Shown: positions 10,745-20,023 of the stretch, in pieces
How positions within the stretch are numbered: position 1 is the first letter of the stretch
How the letters are laid out: each line of letters begins with the position of its first letter
Assembly: GCA_027596195.1 (NCBI GenBank)
Contig: JADGJG010000332.1
Span: 1-23,521 of the forward strand
Reading direction: 5' to 3'
DNA length: 23,521 bases
DNA from: Podochytrium sp. JEL0797
Taxonomy: Eukaryota > Chytridiomycota > Chytridiomycetes > Chytridiales > Chytriomycetaceae
Notes under the pieces: generated by a model
What the model was told of the DNA's origin: nothing
What the model saw: only the letters and a program-made list of their open reading frames with translations
Databases searched by the model: none
Position numbers and translations under genes: made by a program

Positions 10745-11440
10745 ATGGCCACAGCAACAACAACACACTTTCACTCTCCAAACCTAATGCTCCTTTCCCC
10801 ATCTCCCATCCTCCCCAAAAAGAGAAAGGGAACCCCCGTCCGATCACCCAAACCTGAAGCCGCCAACGATTCCGAAACACCGACTGCCGTTTTCATCTCG
10901 TTCCCATTCGTCGTGTCGAGCCAAGATCACCTTTCGAAACAACAAGTGACAAAGCAAGACGCTTCTCGTCAAGGTTCCGCCACTTCGTCGGATATCGAAC
11001 CCGCCACCTCGCAACCGCCACCCGTCATCCTCGTTTCGAGTTTGCAAACAAGTTCCGCTTCAAATCAACCACACTACAGCGCTCTCGTTGCCAATACTGC
11101 CACGGATGCTGCCACTCGCGCAAAAGCCAGTGTTCGATTCGTCGGAGATTCGTTTCACGGCAGTGACCGATTTCTGTGGCCAAGAAGAGTGATCAAGAGA
11201 AAACTCGATTCTTCAGAAACGATTTCTCCAACGAGCTCTGATTCCGAGGCTGTTCGTCATCGTGGTAGCCCAGCTGTTGGTGGAGGTGCCGCTGGTTCGG
11301 ATTCAGACGCGCAGGGTGGCAAGGTGGGGTCGCCTGCCCATGCTGGGGTCTACAGTGGTAGTGGAAGAGGGAGAGGTGGAAGGGGCAGAGGTCGTGGCAG
11401 AGGACGTGGGAGAGGCGGGTGGAGAGGAAAGAGGGAATGA
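10745..11440 (+). CDS. NLS/RG-repeat protein, unknown function
   Basis: A single exon encodes 231 residues from the first in-frame ATG (AGAAATGGCC context). The open frame extends upstream to about 10400 only through a Phe/Ser-rich translation of the CT tract, which I do not believe is coding. The N-terminal half has a basic PKKRKGTPVRSPKP stretch, a plausible nuclear localisation signal. The middle is Ser/Thr/Gln/Ala-rich and probably disordered. The last 30 residues or so are almost pure Gly-Arg repeats ending in GGWRGKRE, like RGG-box RNA-binding tails. I recognise no folded domain. It is divergent from the MED19-like gene. A diverged fragment of it lies at 14697-14903. Confidence 0.65.
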   Translation: MATATTTHFHSPNLMLLSPSPILPKKRKGTPVRSPKPEAANDSETPTAVFISFPFVVSSQDHLSKQQVTKQDASRQGSATSSDIEPATSQPPPVILVSSLQTSSASNQPHYSALVANTATDAATRAKASVRFVGDSFHGSDRFLWPRRVIKRKLDSSETISPTSSDSEAVRHRGSPAVGGGAAGSDSDAQGGKVGSPAHAGVYSGSGRGRGGRGRGRGRGRGRGGWRGKRE

Positions 11441-11865
11441 AAAGGGGGTGCTGTTTTTGGTTTTTTGCGCGCGCATTATTTTTTTCACTTCTCTGCATTC
11501 TCGCGTTCCTTGCTCTGAATATTTCAATTCTTTTCTTCTAACTCATTTTCGTGGCCGGCAGTAATCCAACGTCCCCTCATTCTTTATCGACCGCGCCGCC
11601 GGCAAGTTTTGCCACGAATGCTCTCACTCTCATGTAAATAGGACAAAGGTGAAAAAGGGTTCAAGGGTTGATCAGAATCGCACATGATCAAACAAATTTT
11701 GGCCCATGCATAGAAGGATATTTCTGTCCCCCTTCAGCATGCAGATATACCTTTTGGAACTCTTCATGAGTTCGCTCTCTTTCTCGCACCTGGTCTTTTG
11801 CGTCGCCGGTTGTTGTAAATACGCATTCATTATTATTTAAAAAATTCTCCCAAAATTCAGACGTG
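11441..11865. other. Convergent intergenic region
   Basis: 425 bp lie between the stop of the RG-repeat gene and the end of the GT31 pseudogene. Only short open frames were seen, with no domain. It is AT-rich and presumably 3' UTR. Confidence 0.5.
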
Positions 11866-13130
11866 TTAAAAATGCGTCGTTGCATCACACCGATATCTCT
11901 CCACCAAAACCCCCGCCCACCCACCCACCCTCTCCTCAAAAAACTCAGGCCCATACTTCCACCCACAAACCGACCCCTCCAACACCCACGCGACACACTT
12001 CCCCATCGACGAGCTAAACGACAAACACTCCTCGGGACTCTGCACCTCCTAGGATTGCATTTGCGCCCCAAACATGTGCACGCCAGGTCGCATGCGAAGC
12101 GCTTGCGCGCCTCCCAATACGCGTGTGAGCGGGTTGCGGACGTGGAAGTGGTGAAAGAGGTCGGACATTGCGACGGATGAGGTGATCAGGTTGTGGTGTT
12201 GGGCGTCGAAGAGGGATTGCATTTGGTGTGGGAGGGCTTTGTGGAAGACTTTTGGACGGGTACACGCGTTGGTGGGGAAATTGAAGTCGGCGTTGGGACT
12301 GCATCCAAAAAAACCCCAATCAATTTACAATTTCAGAGTGAGCAAAAAGGGTGAAGGACTTAACGGTGAATGATGCAATCCAGTCGTACCCGATACAAAT
12401 ACGCCAGCGTCACGCAGGCAGAGAGCGACGCGAACATCGCCAGCTATCAAAAATTCAATTAGATCACATGCACACCAACGCAACGCGGAAAGCATTCTTC
12501 TCACTCAAACAGTCTCTATACTTCAGAATACACCGATCCAAGACAGTCAACATCGCCTTCATGGCTCCTCGCGAAAAAACAACCCCCACTCCACCGTGTC
12601 CCCATTTTTTAGTACGCTGTCACATCCCGCAAAATTCCGTGACCAATGTAATGAGGTTCGTCGGGATTCAAGGTCTTCAAAAAAGTGGAATATTTTCCAA
12701 GAAACAAACAATAAGAATAATACCACTCGGAATCGGGGAATCGCGAGTACAACATTCGGAACCCCGGCAGTAATTTGTGCGCGTCCATCTCCCTGTTTTG
12801 TCAATAAGTATTCCATGAAAGGAGTTGCCACCCAATTAACGCACGGCAAAAACTTACCACCCCTTCTTCCCAACCCCAGACGAACCAACGCGCTCCCCTC
12901 TCTTCCCCACCCGGTTTCCCGTCTCAGACCCATTCGTAATCCTCGCTTCCACCTCCTCATAAACCCCAGTAACCGCATCATAAACTTCAACCCCACCAAC
13001 CGAATCTCATCCGAATCCCAATCACCACCACATTCGTCGCCTCACTCAAAAACGTGACCACCAGACGCGGCCGTTTCCTTTCCGGTTCGGACAGCAATGG
13101 CAAGGTTGGAAAACTTTTTTTCAGGGAGGT
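11866..13130 (-). pseudogene. Decayed GT31 (C1GalT/Fringe-like) glycosyltransferase
   Basis: In order on the minus strand: NLAIAVRTGKET, VTFLSEATNVVVIG, GVEVYDAVTGVYEEV, EMDAHKLLPGFRMLYSRF, DSEWYY, FLKTLNPDEPHYIGHG, FAGCDSVLKNGDTVEW, SRGAMKAM, DRCILKYRDC, GDVRVALCLRDAGV, LHHSP, PNADFNFPTNACTRPKVFHK, then a Cys-containing PAN-like tail (SPEECLSF, KCVAWVLEGSVCGWKYG, ERYRC). This is the layout of fungal GT31 (core-1 beta-galactosyltransferase-like) enzymes. Introns at 12793-12857, 12444-12504 and 12299-12364 still have GT-AG ends. Lesions: at least one frameshift near 12960-13060; loss of the acidic Asp-Asp-Asp-Thr-Tyr motif after WYY (about 12708-12724); a frameshift at about 12630; and an in-frame TAG at 12049-12051. 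No start codon or anchor could be placed. The TAG might lie in a 72-nt intron, but the other lesions remain. Confidence 0.8.
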
Positions 13131-13349
13131 GAGGGGTGGGGTGGGTTTTTCTAGAGGTTAGAGGGTGGATTGATGGAATTGTTTTGTAAGGGGTGAAATG
13201 GGAGAAAGACTGTGGTGTGGGCGGATGCGATTAGGAGGCGAAGCAAGTGGTTTCTGGTGGTGGGAATGGAAAAAAACAAGAATACGGATTTGAATTAACA
13301 TGAAAGAGTAATAAGGGAAGAAAGGGAGGAAAAAAGGAGATCTTCTGTT

Positions 13350-14476
13350 TTACCTCACAACGTTTTTCGGGAATACATCCTTCTGTTTATACGAAACCAG
13401 CCCCACCAACGCGACCCCATACCCAACACACTGCACGCCCGTGACTCCCGTCCCAAAGATCACGACACTCATGGCCACAAGCAGAAGGTCCTTGAAAATG
13501 CCCGAAAGACACATGACGAGACTGGACGTTTTTCCAATCAAAAACACGACAGCAATGTTGAGAAGGAGGGCAATGAAGCAGTTGAGAAACAAGACGCTGA
13601 AGCCCACGTTTTGTTGAAACACGGTGAAGGTGAGGTAGGGGCCTTCAATGATGAGACACGCAACGGCGTTCATGACGGCACAGGTCTGTAATTTCACGGG
13701 GGGTGGGAGAGGGGGGCTGAGAACAGGCAGCGAGAAATCAAATCAAACCCCAACTTACAGGTGCAAAATAAAACAACGACACCAACGGATCCATTTTATA
13801 CTCCTTCAACAACTGCTGCACCATCACCAACCGCGTCGCCTCCATCGCAATCCCGATGACTTGAAACACGACCCCAACGAGAACAAACTCAATTTCTCCA
13901 TACGAAGCAACAATGACACCAACGACAATGACGCTGACTTTGACCAACACGAGTGTGTCCACTTTTTCAATGTCCATGGCGTACATGGCAATCAGGACTG
14001 CAACGGGGGTTGTTGCCTGGTGTAAAAAATACGGGCAAGTTAAGTATTGCGATGAATTTCAGAAATACACGCGATCAAGAATACCTTGAGCATCTGAATG
14101 AAACTAACACTCAGGTAGAGGTAAGCCATATTAGAAAACACAAGCGACATGCTGAAGAACAGTCCAATCGGCAGGATGGCTTTTTTGTACACTGGCAGCG
14201 TAATCTCCACGTCGTCCAAGCCGTTCAACAGGCTCGTGGTTTTACGAAGGATGCGCGTTGAAATGGTTGCAAAGACGAGGTGGCAAGTTGTGAGGAAGAT
14301 GGGGAACGCTACAGAATTTGAGGGGGGGTGGGGTGAGAACGGTACAAGTTTCGATGCCTCGTCGCTTCAAACTTACGGAACTCCAGCGTAAACAAAATGT
14401 ACTTGTTGAATAGAATGACAGACCCAGAACAGAGAATCCACACGGCAATGTAAAGAGCGGGGTGCACCTCGGTCAT
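13350..14476 (-). CDS. Triose-phosphate/nucleotide-sugar transporter (TPT, SLC35-like)
   Basis: Four exons (14476-14377, 14308-14085, 14016-13759, 13685-13350) join in frame across introns of 68, 68 and 73 nt, giving 305 residues, the normal size for this family. The protein is almost entirely hydrophobic helices, consistent with about ten membrane spans of the drug/metabolite transporter fold. Family landmarks are ILFNKYIL in helix 1, EFPFPIFLTTCHLVFATISTR across intron 1, SLVFSNMAYLYLSVSFIQMLKA and TPVAVL across intron 2, a G-E-I-E-F segment, EATRLVMVQQLL, LFYFAP, and SSLVMCLSGIFKDLLL near the C-terminus. Its likely job is Golgi or ER antiport of a nucleotide sugar or a related phosphorylated substrate. 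The start at 14476 is the first ATG and begins MTEVHPAL just before helix 1. In this glycan locus it could supply donors to the glycosyltransferases (inference). Confidence 0.88.
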
Positions 14477-14696
14477 TTTTTTAAGGTATATATAAAACAA
14501 TGGACTCAGAAAACCCCCCAAGAAGAGTCTCGCCCCAGGAACAATGAACGAAGGGGCACAATGAAAACATATCCAATCAAATAGGGTCCCTCCTTCTAAT
14601 ATATTAAAGAAATCAATAGAAAGGAAAAATAAGAGAAGGAGGAGGCATTATAACTTTTTTTTTTGAGTTTGCAACTAAGGATGACACGGTCCACGC
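14477..14696. promoter_or_regulatory. Upstream region of the transporter gene
   Basis: This stretch upstream of the transporter start is AT-rich, with TATATATAAA-like sequence at about 14487-14496, a short purine-rich run and a T-run near 14655-14664. No gene was seen. It runs into the RG-repeat gene relic at 14697. Confidence 0.35.
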
Positions 14697-14903
14697 GTTT
14701 CCAATACCGCCGCTGATTCTGCTGCCGAGATTGTTCGCGGGAGCCTTGCTGGAGTTGCGGCGAAAGGGGACGGTTCGGATTCGGACGCGCAGGGCGTTAC
14801 CAGTTGTTGTGCGACTGGAATGAACGCGCCGCCACGACCACTCGACGCGTTCACCAACCCACAACCACTCGCGAAAGAAACTCCCTCTGAGCAAGCAACA
14901 GTG
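14697..14903 (+). pseudogene. Relic of the RG-repeat protein gene
   Basis: The plus-strand frame reads VSNTAADSAAE, then GSLAGVAAKGDGSDSDAQG, ending at a stop near 14901. It resembles two separate segments of the gene at 10745-11440: VANTATDAATR (around 11086) and GGAAGSDSDAQGG (around 11285). At the nucleotide level a 23-bp stretch around 14772-14794 matches 11298-11320 with one visible mismatch. The region between the two segments and the whole RG tail are missing. No start codon precedes it in frame. It is a truncated, internally deleted copy. Confidence 0.6.
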
Positions 14904-14940
14904 TGATTTCTTTTTTTTGAGAGGCGTTTTCCCATTTCTA

Positions 14941-15064
14941 TTGCGTAAGGCCCCCGATGAAGAGCCCCGCCATTTCATTAAAGGATTGTGAATACACGTA
15001 TTCAAAAGATATTGCGTTAGCCCCCCACGAAGGGCCCTGCCATGTCATTAAACGATTGCGAATA
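14941..15064. repeat. Degenerate two-copy tandem repeat
   Basis: Two units of about 54 bp (14941-14994 and 15012-15064) start TTGCGT and end ATTG-GAATA, and share a CCCCC-GA-GA---CC-GCCAT-TCATTAAA core, with a period of about 71 bp. The function is unknown. It lies in the gap upstream of the PfkB gene. Confidence 0.75.
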
Positions 15065-15204
15065 AATTGGATTTACGCGACTTGAGCGGGTGGGAAGTGG
15101 GGTTTGTTGTGATCAGTGGCACCGTCCCACACTCCCACGCACACATATACGATTCGTGTGGGAGACTTTTTGTTTTCGTCTTTATCAAAAAATCTTGCCG
15201 CCAA

Positions 15205-16566
15205 ATGCCCTCTCACAGCCTCCGCGTATTTTCAATCGGCGCTTGCTACCAGGATGTGATTCTATCCGTGGACAGGTATTACCCTCCATGCATTCGCTAT
15301 TCACCTCATCAATAAATCCGATCCCCCTCGTTAAACACTCCCTACCCACCCCCTCATCACCCTCCTAGCTTCCCCCTCGAAGACCAAAAGCTTCGCGCCA
15401 ACAGCGTCGAAACTCGCCGCGGAGGAAACGGCGCCAACGTGCTTCAGGTCCTCGCCCAGTTCTCGCAACGGAACACAACCACACATCTCGAAACAAGCCT
15501 GGTTGCTGTGCTTGCCGGCGAATCTTGCTCTGAACCATCCGAATCCTCCTTCATCCTCTCAGACCTCAAAACTAACCTGCCCAACGTATCCCTCGCACAC
15601 TGCGTGTTCCGCGGCAAAGGCTTCAGCGAACCCACCGCCTGGATCATCTCGACGGGTACCACCCGCACCATCATCAACCACACGACCCTCCCAGAGCTCA
15701 CGTGTGATGAATTCGTGGCGAGTATGGCCCCAGTTGTCGCAGCGAGTTTTGCGAACCCGGCCCCGGGTTCATTCTGGTTCCATTTCGAGGGCCGCAACGT
15801 GTTGGAAATGGAGAATATGGTCGCTTGGTTGATTGACCAGAGAAGAGCAGAGGCAGAGAAATGCTCCTCAGTGGATTCAGATGCAAAGAAGGGCTGGTGG
15901 ACTCCGATCGATGGGAAGTCCACGACAACCACTCCTTCAATGATCATTCCATCGGGTTTTGAATCTCTCGGAAGACGCAGTCCCTCGATCCACAACGCAA
16001 CCATGTTGGGAATCTCCCCTGGCGAAAACGCGTTGGGCAAACGCACCTCGCGAGAAATTATTGCCGGATCGGTACTGGGTCTCCCAGCCCCACCCCTCGC
16101 CTCCACTTCAACCGCAACCCCCACCACCCCACACTTCACTATCTCCGTCGAATTCGAAAAGCCCAACCGCCCACACCTTGACAACCTCCTCCCGCATGCG
16201 AACCTCCTCTTCTTCTCAAAGGTGTACGCAGAAGGCCGCGGGTTTCCCTCTGCCCCAACCGGATTCCTCGACAACATTCGCCGCGAAACACAACCCGGCG
16301 CCCTCCTCTTCCTCACATGGGGCGAGCAAGGGTGTTTCTATCTCGTCAACGATCCCACGAAGCCCGCTCAAACATTCCACGTGGCAGCGCCCAAGATTTT
16401 CCCGGTTGATACGATTGGGGCGGGAGATACTTTTGCAGCAGGGGTGATTTATGGGCTCGGAGTTTGTGGATGGGATATCCGACAGGCTGTCGAATTTGCA
16501 GTTCGGTTGGCGACGGCAAAGTGTGCTCAGGTTGGGTTGGACGGGTTGGTGGAACGCGTGTTTTGA
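15205..16566 (+). CDS. PfkB-family sugar kinase (ketohexokinase/ribokinase-like)
   Basis: Exons 15205-15275 and 15369-16566 join across a 93-nt intron (GTATTA...CCTAG), giving 422 residues. The N-terminus (VFSIGACYQDVILSVD) is the first strand of the ribokinase fold. RRGGNGANVLQVLAQ just after the splice is the substrate-binding di-Gly/Asn motif. DTIGAGDTFAAGVIYGL near the C-terminus is PfkB signature 2, with the anion-hole Gly-Ala-Gly and catalytic Asp at about 377. The order resembles ketohexokinase-type enzymes, which phosphorylate ketoses, but the substrate is not fixed. It is about 100 residues longer than typical family members, the excess being a Ser/Thr/Pro-rich insertion at about residues 175-265. 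The upstream in-frame ATG at 15067 is less likely because it adds unrelated sequence. It is convergent with the racemase-like gene, 77 bp apart. Confidence 0.85.
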
Positions 16567-16643
16567 AACGCAAATCTTGCGCTTTGTCGCCGGCAATCAT
16601 GAATATAGCATCGATTCTCCTCTATTTTCTCAACTCAACAGTG

Positions 16644-17437
16644 TCAACACCCAAGCGCTCCTTTCATCCCCAACACGGCCGATCCCGGAGTCGTCACCAC
16701 CAGAACCCCATCCCCAACCACCCTCTTCACACTCTCCTCCGCTCTCTCCATCGAAAACTGCGCCAACAACACCACATCCACGCCCCCTTCCACTGCAGCA
16801 ACAAACTCACTCACAATCCGATCATGACTTGTTCCATCCCCGCGATTCAACGCGTCCAACGCACCCACAGCAAACACGGGAACAATTTCAATCCCCTCGG
16901 GAACCAGTACACTCAACTCTTGCGTCATGGACGCCAACGTCGGTTCAAAACTCGACACGAGGGCAACCCTTATGGGTCCCTGTGCACCGGAAACCAACTG
17001 TATTCGTTGCCGCTCCTCCCAAAGCGCTTTCACGCTCTCCAACGCGCATTCGTTCGGTTTCATCACAGGAATGTTGGTGGTTGTTGCCAAGTGACGCTTC
17101 ACTTGATCAATGTATGTTCCGAAAGCGGAACAAGTGAACAACACCCCATCCGCGCGCGCATGGCGTACAGCGTATTCACTGAGCGTGAGGAACCGGTTCA
17201 ATATCTGAGGACATTCGAACGGTTCTGTTCTCGTTCCAAAAAAATGAGAGTCAATCGAACGTGTGTTGTTGATTGCAAACCTGTTGATTGTTTCGCTCGC
17301 GCGAGTGAGGCGGCGAGGTCGGACGATAAGGAGTCGTCCATGAGGTGGGTGAGTTGAGCGGCGGGCCATAGCCGCTGGAAGGCTGCTTCGATTGGGGGTG
17401 GCGAGTGCTTGAGCGCGTGGAAGAGAACGATTCTCAT
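16644..17437 (-). CDS. Asp/Glu/hydantoin racemase-superfamily protein
   Basis: Exons 17437-17281 and 17224-16644 join across a 56-nt intron (GTTTGC...AACAG), giving 245 residues, the usual family length. MRIVLFHALKHSPPPIEAAF starts the first Rossmann-like domain. ADGVLFTCSAFG carries the first catalytic Cys (about residue 84), followed by NIPVMKPNECAL. IRVALVSSFEPTL starts the second half, and VDVVLLAQFSMERAEE lies where the second catalytic Cys is expected, but there is no Cys there. Two-Cys members racemise amino acids or hydantoins; members with one Cys include decarboxylase- and isomerase-like enzymes. The reaction is therefore uncertain. No signal peptide is seen, so it is probably cytosolic. 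Confidence 0.8.
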
Positions 17438-18103
17438 TTGTTTGTTTTTTATCCAAAAAACGAAAAAAAAATGTAATTTAATTTATGTGATCTCCCAAAC
17501 CGGACGCTTGAGCAAAAAAAATCGCGACGCAAACCCCCAGCACCTTCGACCAGCACTCGCCACCACCCGAACGACTCTTCCAATAGCATCTCTGGTGTCC
17601 AGGCTACCTAGGCGTAGTCGATTCGCTCCGATTGGACCGTTTTTGTGCTTTTCTCATCCCCCCCCCCCCCCCCCCTCACGATGGAGTTCGCTCCAGCCCC
17701 TCCTGGTACTCCACCGCCCACCCCGGCCTTCATTCGATTCCCTTTTCTTCTCAAGTCAGAGTGTGTAAATTTAATTAAATTCGCATCATTCAATAAATCC
17801 GTGGTGGTTAATAAAGGCTGCGTTGGCATCTAAAAATCGCGCGATTTTCCAATTTTGAACAAAACAGGCAATACAAATTTGGCAAATAATAATAATGGAG
17901 AAAAATAAACAACCATCGCCAAGCTGGTCCAAGCCCCGGCAAGCCGAGTCGAAATGAAATTTTTTCAAGGACTTTTGCGCAGCCTTTTATACCAATTGCC
18001 ATTGTAAGAAACTGTCTCGACAAAGGGTCAGTCTCCCCGTCATCTCTCTGCATTCCTTTCATACCGCCAAGTGAAGCTCGATGCTAACCTCTCCTCCCAA
18101 AAG
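17438..18103. promoter_or_regulatory. Divergent intergenic region with poly-C tract
   Basis: 666 bp lie between the divergent starts of the racemase-like gene and SDAD-GT2. It contains an uninterrupted run of 18 C at 17658-17675, which may be a sequencing weak point. A short plus-strand open frame after the C-run and a minus-strand shadow of it have no recognisable domain. Similarity to the left-block copy begins only just before the SDAD-GT2 start (about 18095). Confidence 0.45.
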
Positions 18104-19729
18104 ATGCTTCAATCGCACATCAACGGAAGCTCCTTCGCATCCCGAAAGCAATATCTCGTGATCATCTTCTGCATCATTCTCGTCTGTGCACTGGTGATAT
18201 CTTCCACAGTGCTCATGGACCGACCGCAAGTCCACAACGCCGTCACCATGCACCCAACTCTCGCATTCGATGACGTGGCATTGCCCGTTGCCAAGCCGAT
18301 CGAAACGACTCTGAGACCGGTGAAGGAACCAAAAATGACAACAAGGAGGAAACTGCGACCAGCAACCTCATTTTCAGCAAGTGCCACACGCACATCATCA
18401 AACCTTTCCACTCCGACAACTGCCGGCTCGCACCCAAACATTCTCATGCGCAAGTCCCTCCCCCAACACGCATCCGCCGATTCAGTAGCCGATTTGGCCA
18501 TGGAACGCGCTTGGTTCACTTCGCGGTCACGCTCCGGCGCTGTTCTCATCACGAGCGCGAATAGCGGCAGTTTGAATTATTTTAAAAATATGGTGTGTTC
18601 GCTGCGCACGAATGCACCTGATGTGGTACCTCATTTGATTGTATGGGCGCTGGATAAAGATGCATTGGAGAAGTTGACGGAACTGATGCTCGCGGTGGGG
18701 TGAGTAACCTCTAATAATGTTTCCACCCCACTCCACCACTAAACAAGTTTCCATCTCACCAGCCGCATTTCCTTCTCAATCTACTACAACCCCTCCCAAA
18801 TATTCTCCAACTCGCATCAACCCGGTGGGACTGGCGATTACTTTGCAATGATGAACTCACGCAGCAGTTTCTTCTCGTACCTCCTCTCGGACATCCGCAT
18901 CGACTTTCTCTTCTCAGACGCGGACGTGTACTACCTCTCAGACCCATTCACAGACCCAAACCTCCCTTTCAACATCTCCCACCCCACCCCTCCCGCAACC
19001 ACATACGCCGACATCTTCACATCCCCTCCAGACCTCACCTACAGCACCGATGCACGCGCCTACTACTCCCTCCTCGCAGACCCCTTCGAAGGCGAATCCC
19101 GCATCCCCAAAATCTGCGGCGGCTTCTTCTTCGCCCGCAGTACCCCTGCCACGCGAAAGCTGTGGTCAATCATCCATGAAACGAGTGCAAACGACCAATG
19201 GGGAGTGCAAGCGTTATTCCATGATCAATCCGTATTCGATACCATCCTGGTAGACCCGTTGCCTTTGGGAATTTCCACGCGCCCTGCCACTCATCCCACC
19301 GCCTCCACCACATTCCCCAACTCCACAACTCTCCTCAAAGTCCGCATCCTCTCTCAACCCTCCTACCGCTCCGCTCTCCCTGCAATGGATATCCCTGGTC
19401 CAGGCGGCCCAGAAACTGACCGCATGTTCCACGACTCAAAATCCGCGGGACAATTCCCGGTGTTGTACCACCCCAATTACTGGAAGGACTCAAGTGGGGC
19501 GGTTGAGTGGCGGAACGGGACAGTATCAGCGTGGATGAATCCGAATGGGGATAAGGTGGAGGTGTTTGGGAGGGTGGGGATGTGTTGGGTTTCGGTTGTT
19601 GTTGTTTTTTTTTGTGTTTGTGTTGTGTGGGTGTGGGTGGTGTGGGGGGGGGGGGGTTTTTTTTTTTTTTTTTTTTTTTGGTGGGGGGGGGGGGGGGGGG
19701 GGGCCCGCTTGATGTTAAAGATCTCTTGA
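18104..19729 (+). CDS. SDAD-GT2: PF03407-type glycosyltransferase, aberrant C-terminus
   Basis: Exons 18104-18699 and 18763-19729 join across a 63-nt GTGAGT...CACCAG intron, giving a 520-residue frame. It is a close paralogue of SDAD-GT1 with a signal-anchor helix at about 18-37, a Thr/Ser/Pro-rich stem, RAWFTSRSRSGAVLITSANS, PHLIVWALDKDALEKL, RIDFLFSDADVYYLSDPF with the Asp-Ala-Asp kept, ICGGFFFARST and ANDQWGVQALF. Similarity is continuous to GDKVEVFGRVGM (19582). Beyond that the frame runs through Val/Trp/Gly/Phe sequence encoded by homopolymers and stops at 19729, whereas SDAD-GT1 stops five residues after this point. The true C-terminus is therefore uncertain. The start is set by the ATG aligning with the second Met of SDAD-GT1; the frame upstream has only a GTG. 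Confidence 0.78.
19605..19703. repeat. Homopolymer/low-complexity tract (G13-T23-G21)
   Basis: A GT-rich stretch passes into 13 G (19644-19656), 23 T (19657-19679) and, after G-G-T, 21 G (19683-19703), then CCCGC. Such stacked homopolymers are rare in functional DNA and common at assembly gaps or sequencing errors. It coincides exactly with the loss of similarity between SDAD-GT2 and SDAD-GT1. Confidence 0.9.
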
Positions 19730-20023
19730 AAAGGCACCTTCTGATAAGTTAATTTAAATTTAAAAAAAATCGTTCGCGTCTATTTTTCTGCATTTCATTT
19801 TCGAAATCGATCCGTTTTTGGACGAACAGCCCCCCCTCGTGCGGTACCGCCATCTCCGGCCACAGGATGTGATTTAGACCCAAATAAAATATACAATGGT
19901 ATTCCAAAACTTGGACCAATGGTAGTTAAAGGTGGGAAAAAAAGGGGGAAAGGGGGATTATAACTCATTTTATTCGCACTCAATCCCTTTCTCCAGCTCA
20001 CGCACTAACAAAAAACCCCGTTC
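19730..20023. other. Convergent intergenic region
   Basis: 294 bp lie between the stops of SDAD-GT2 (plus) and NDQ-GT2 (minus). It is AT-rich, with no gene seen. I found no obvious similarity to the equivalent gap in the left block (4220-4652). Confidence 0.45.

Noticed and set aside
12351..12773. 140-codon plus-strand open frame and a possible transposable repeat at 12359-12600
   Set aside because: The minus strand reads as GT31 exons, which explains the similarity to 771-990 without a mobile element; no terminal repeats or target duplications were seen.
15444..16316. 290-codon minus-strand open frame opposite the PfkB kinase
   Set aside because: It is a shadow frame; the plus strand carries both PfkB signatures.
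16464..17357. 297-codon plus-strand open frame over the PfkB end and the racemase-like gene
   Set aside because: It spans two real genes out of frame and is rich in His/Arg/Pro, typical of a shadow translation.
19583..19729. Hydrophobic C-terminal membrane segment on SDAD-GT2
   Set aside because: It is encoded by homopolymer runs where similarity to the paralogue ends; probably an artefact.
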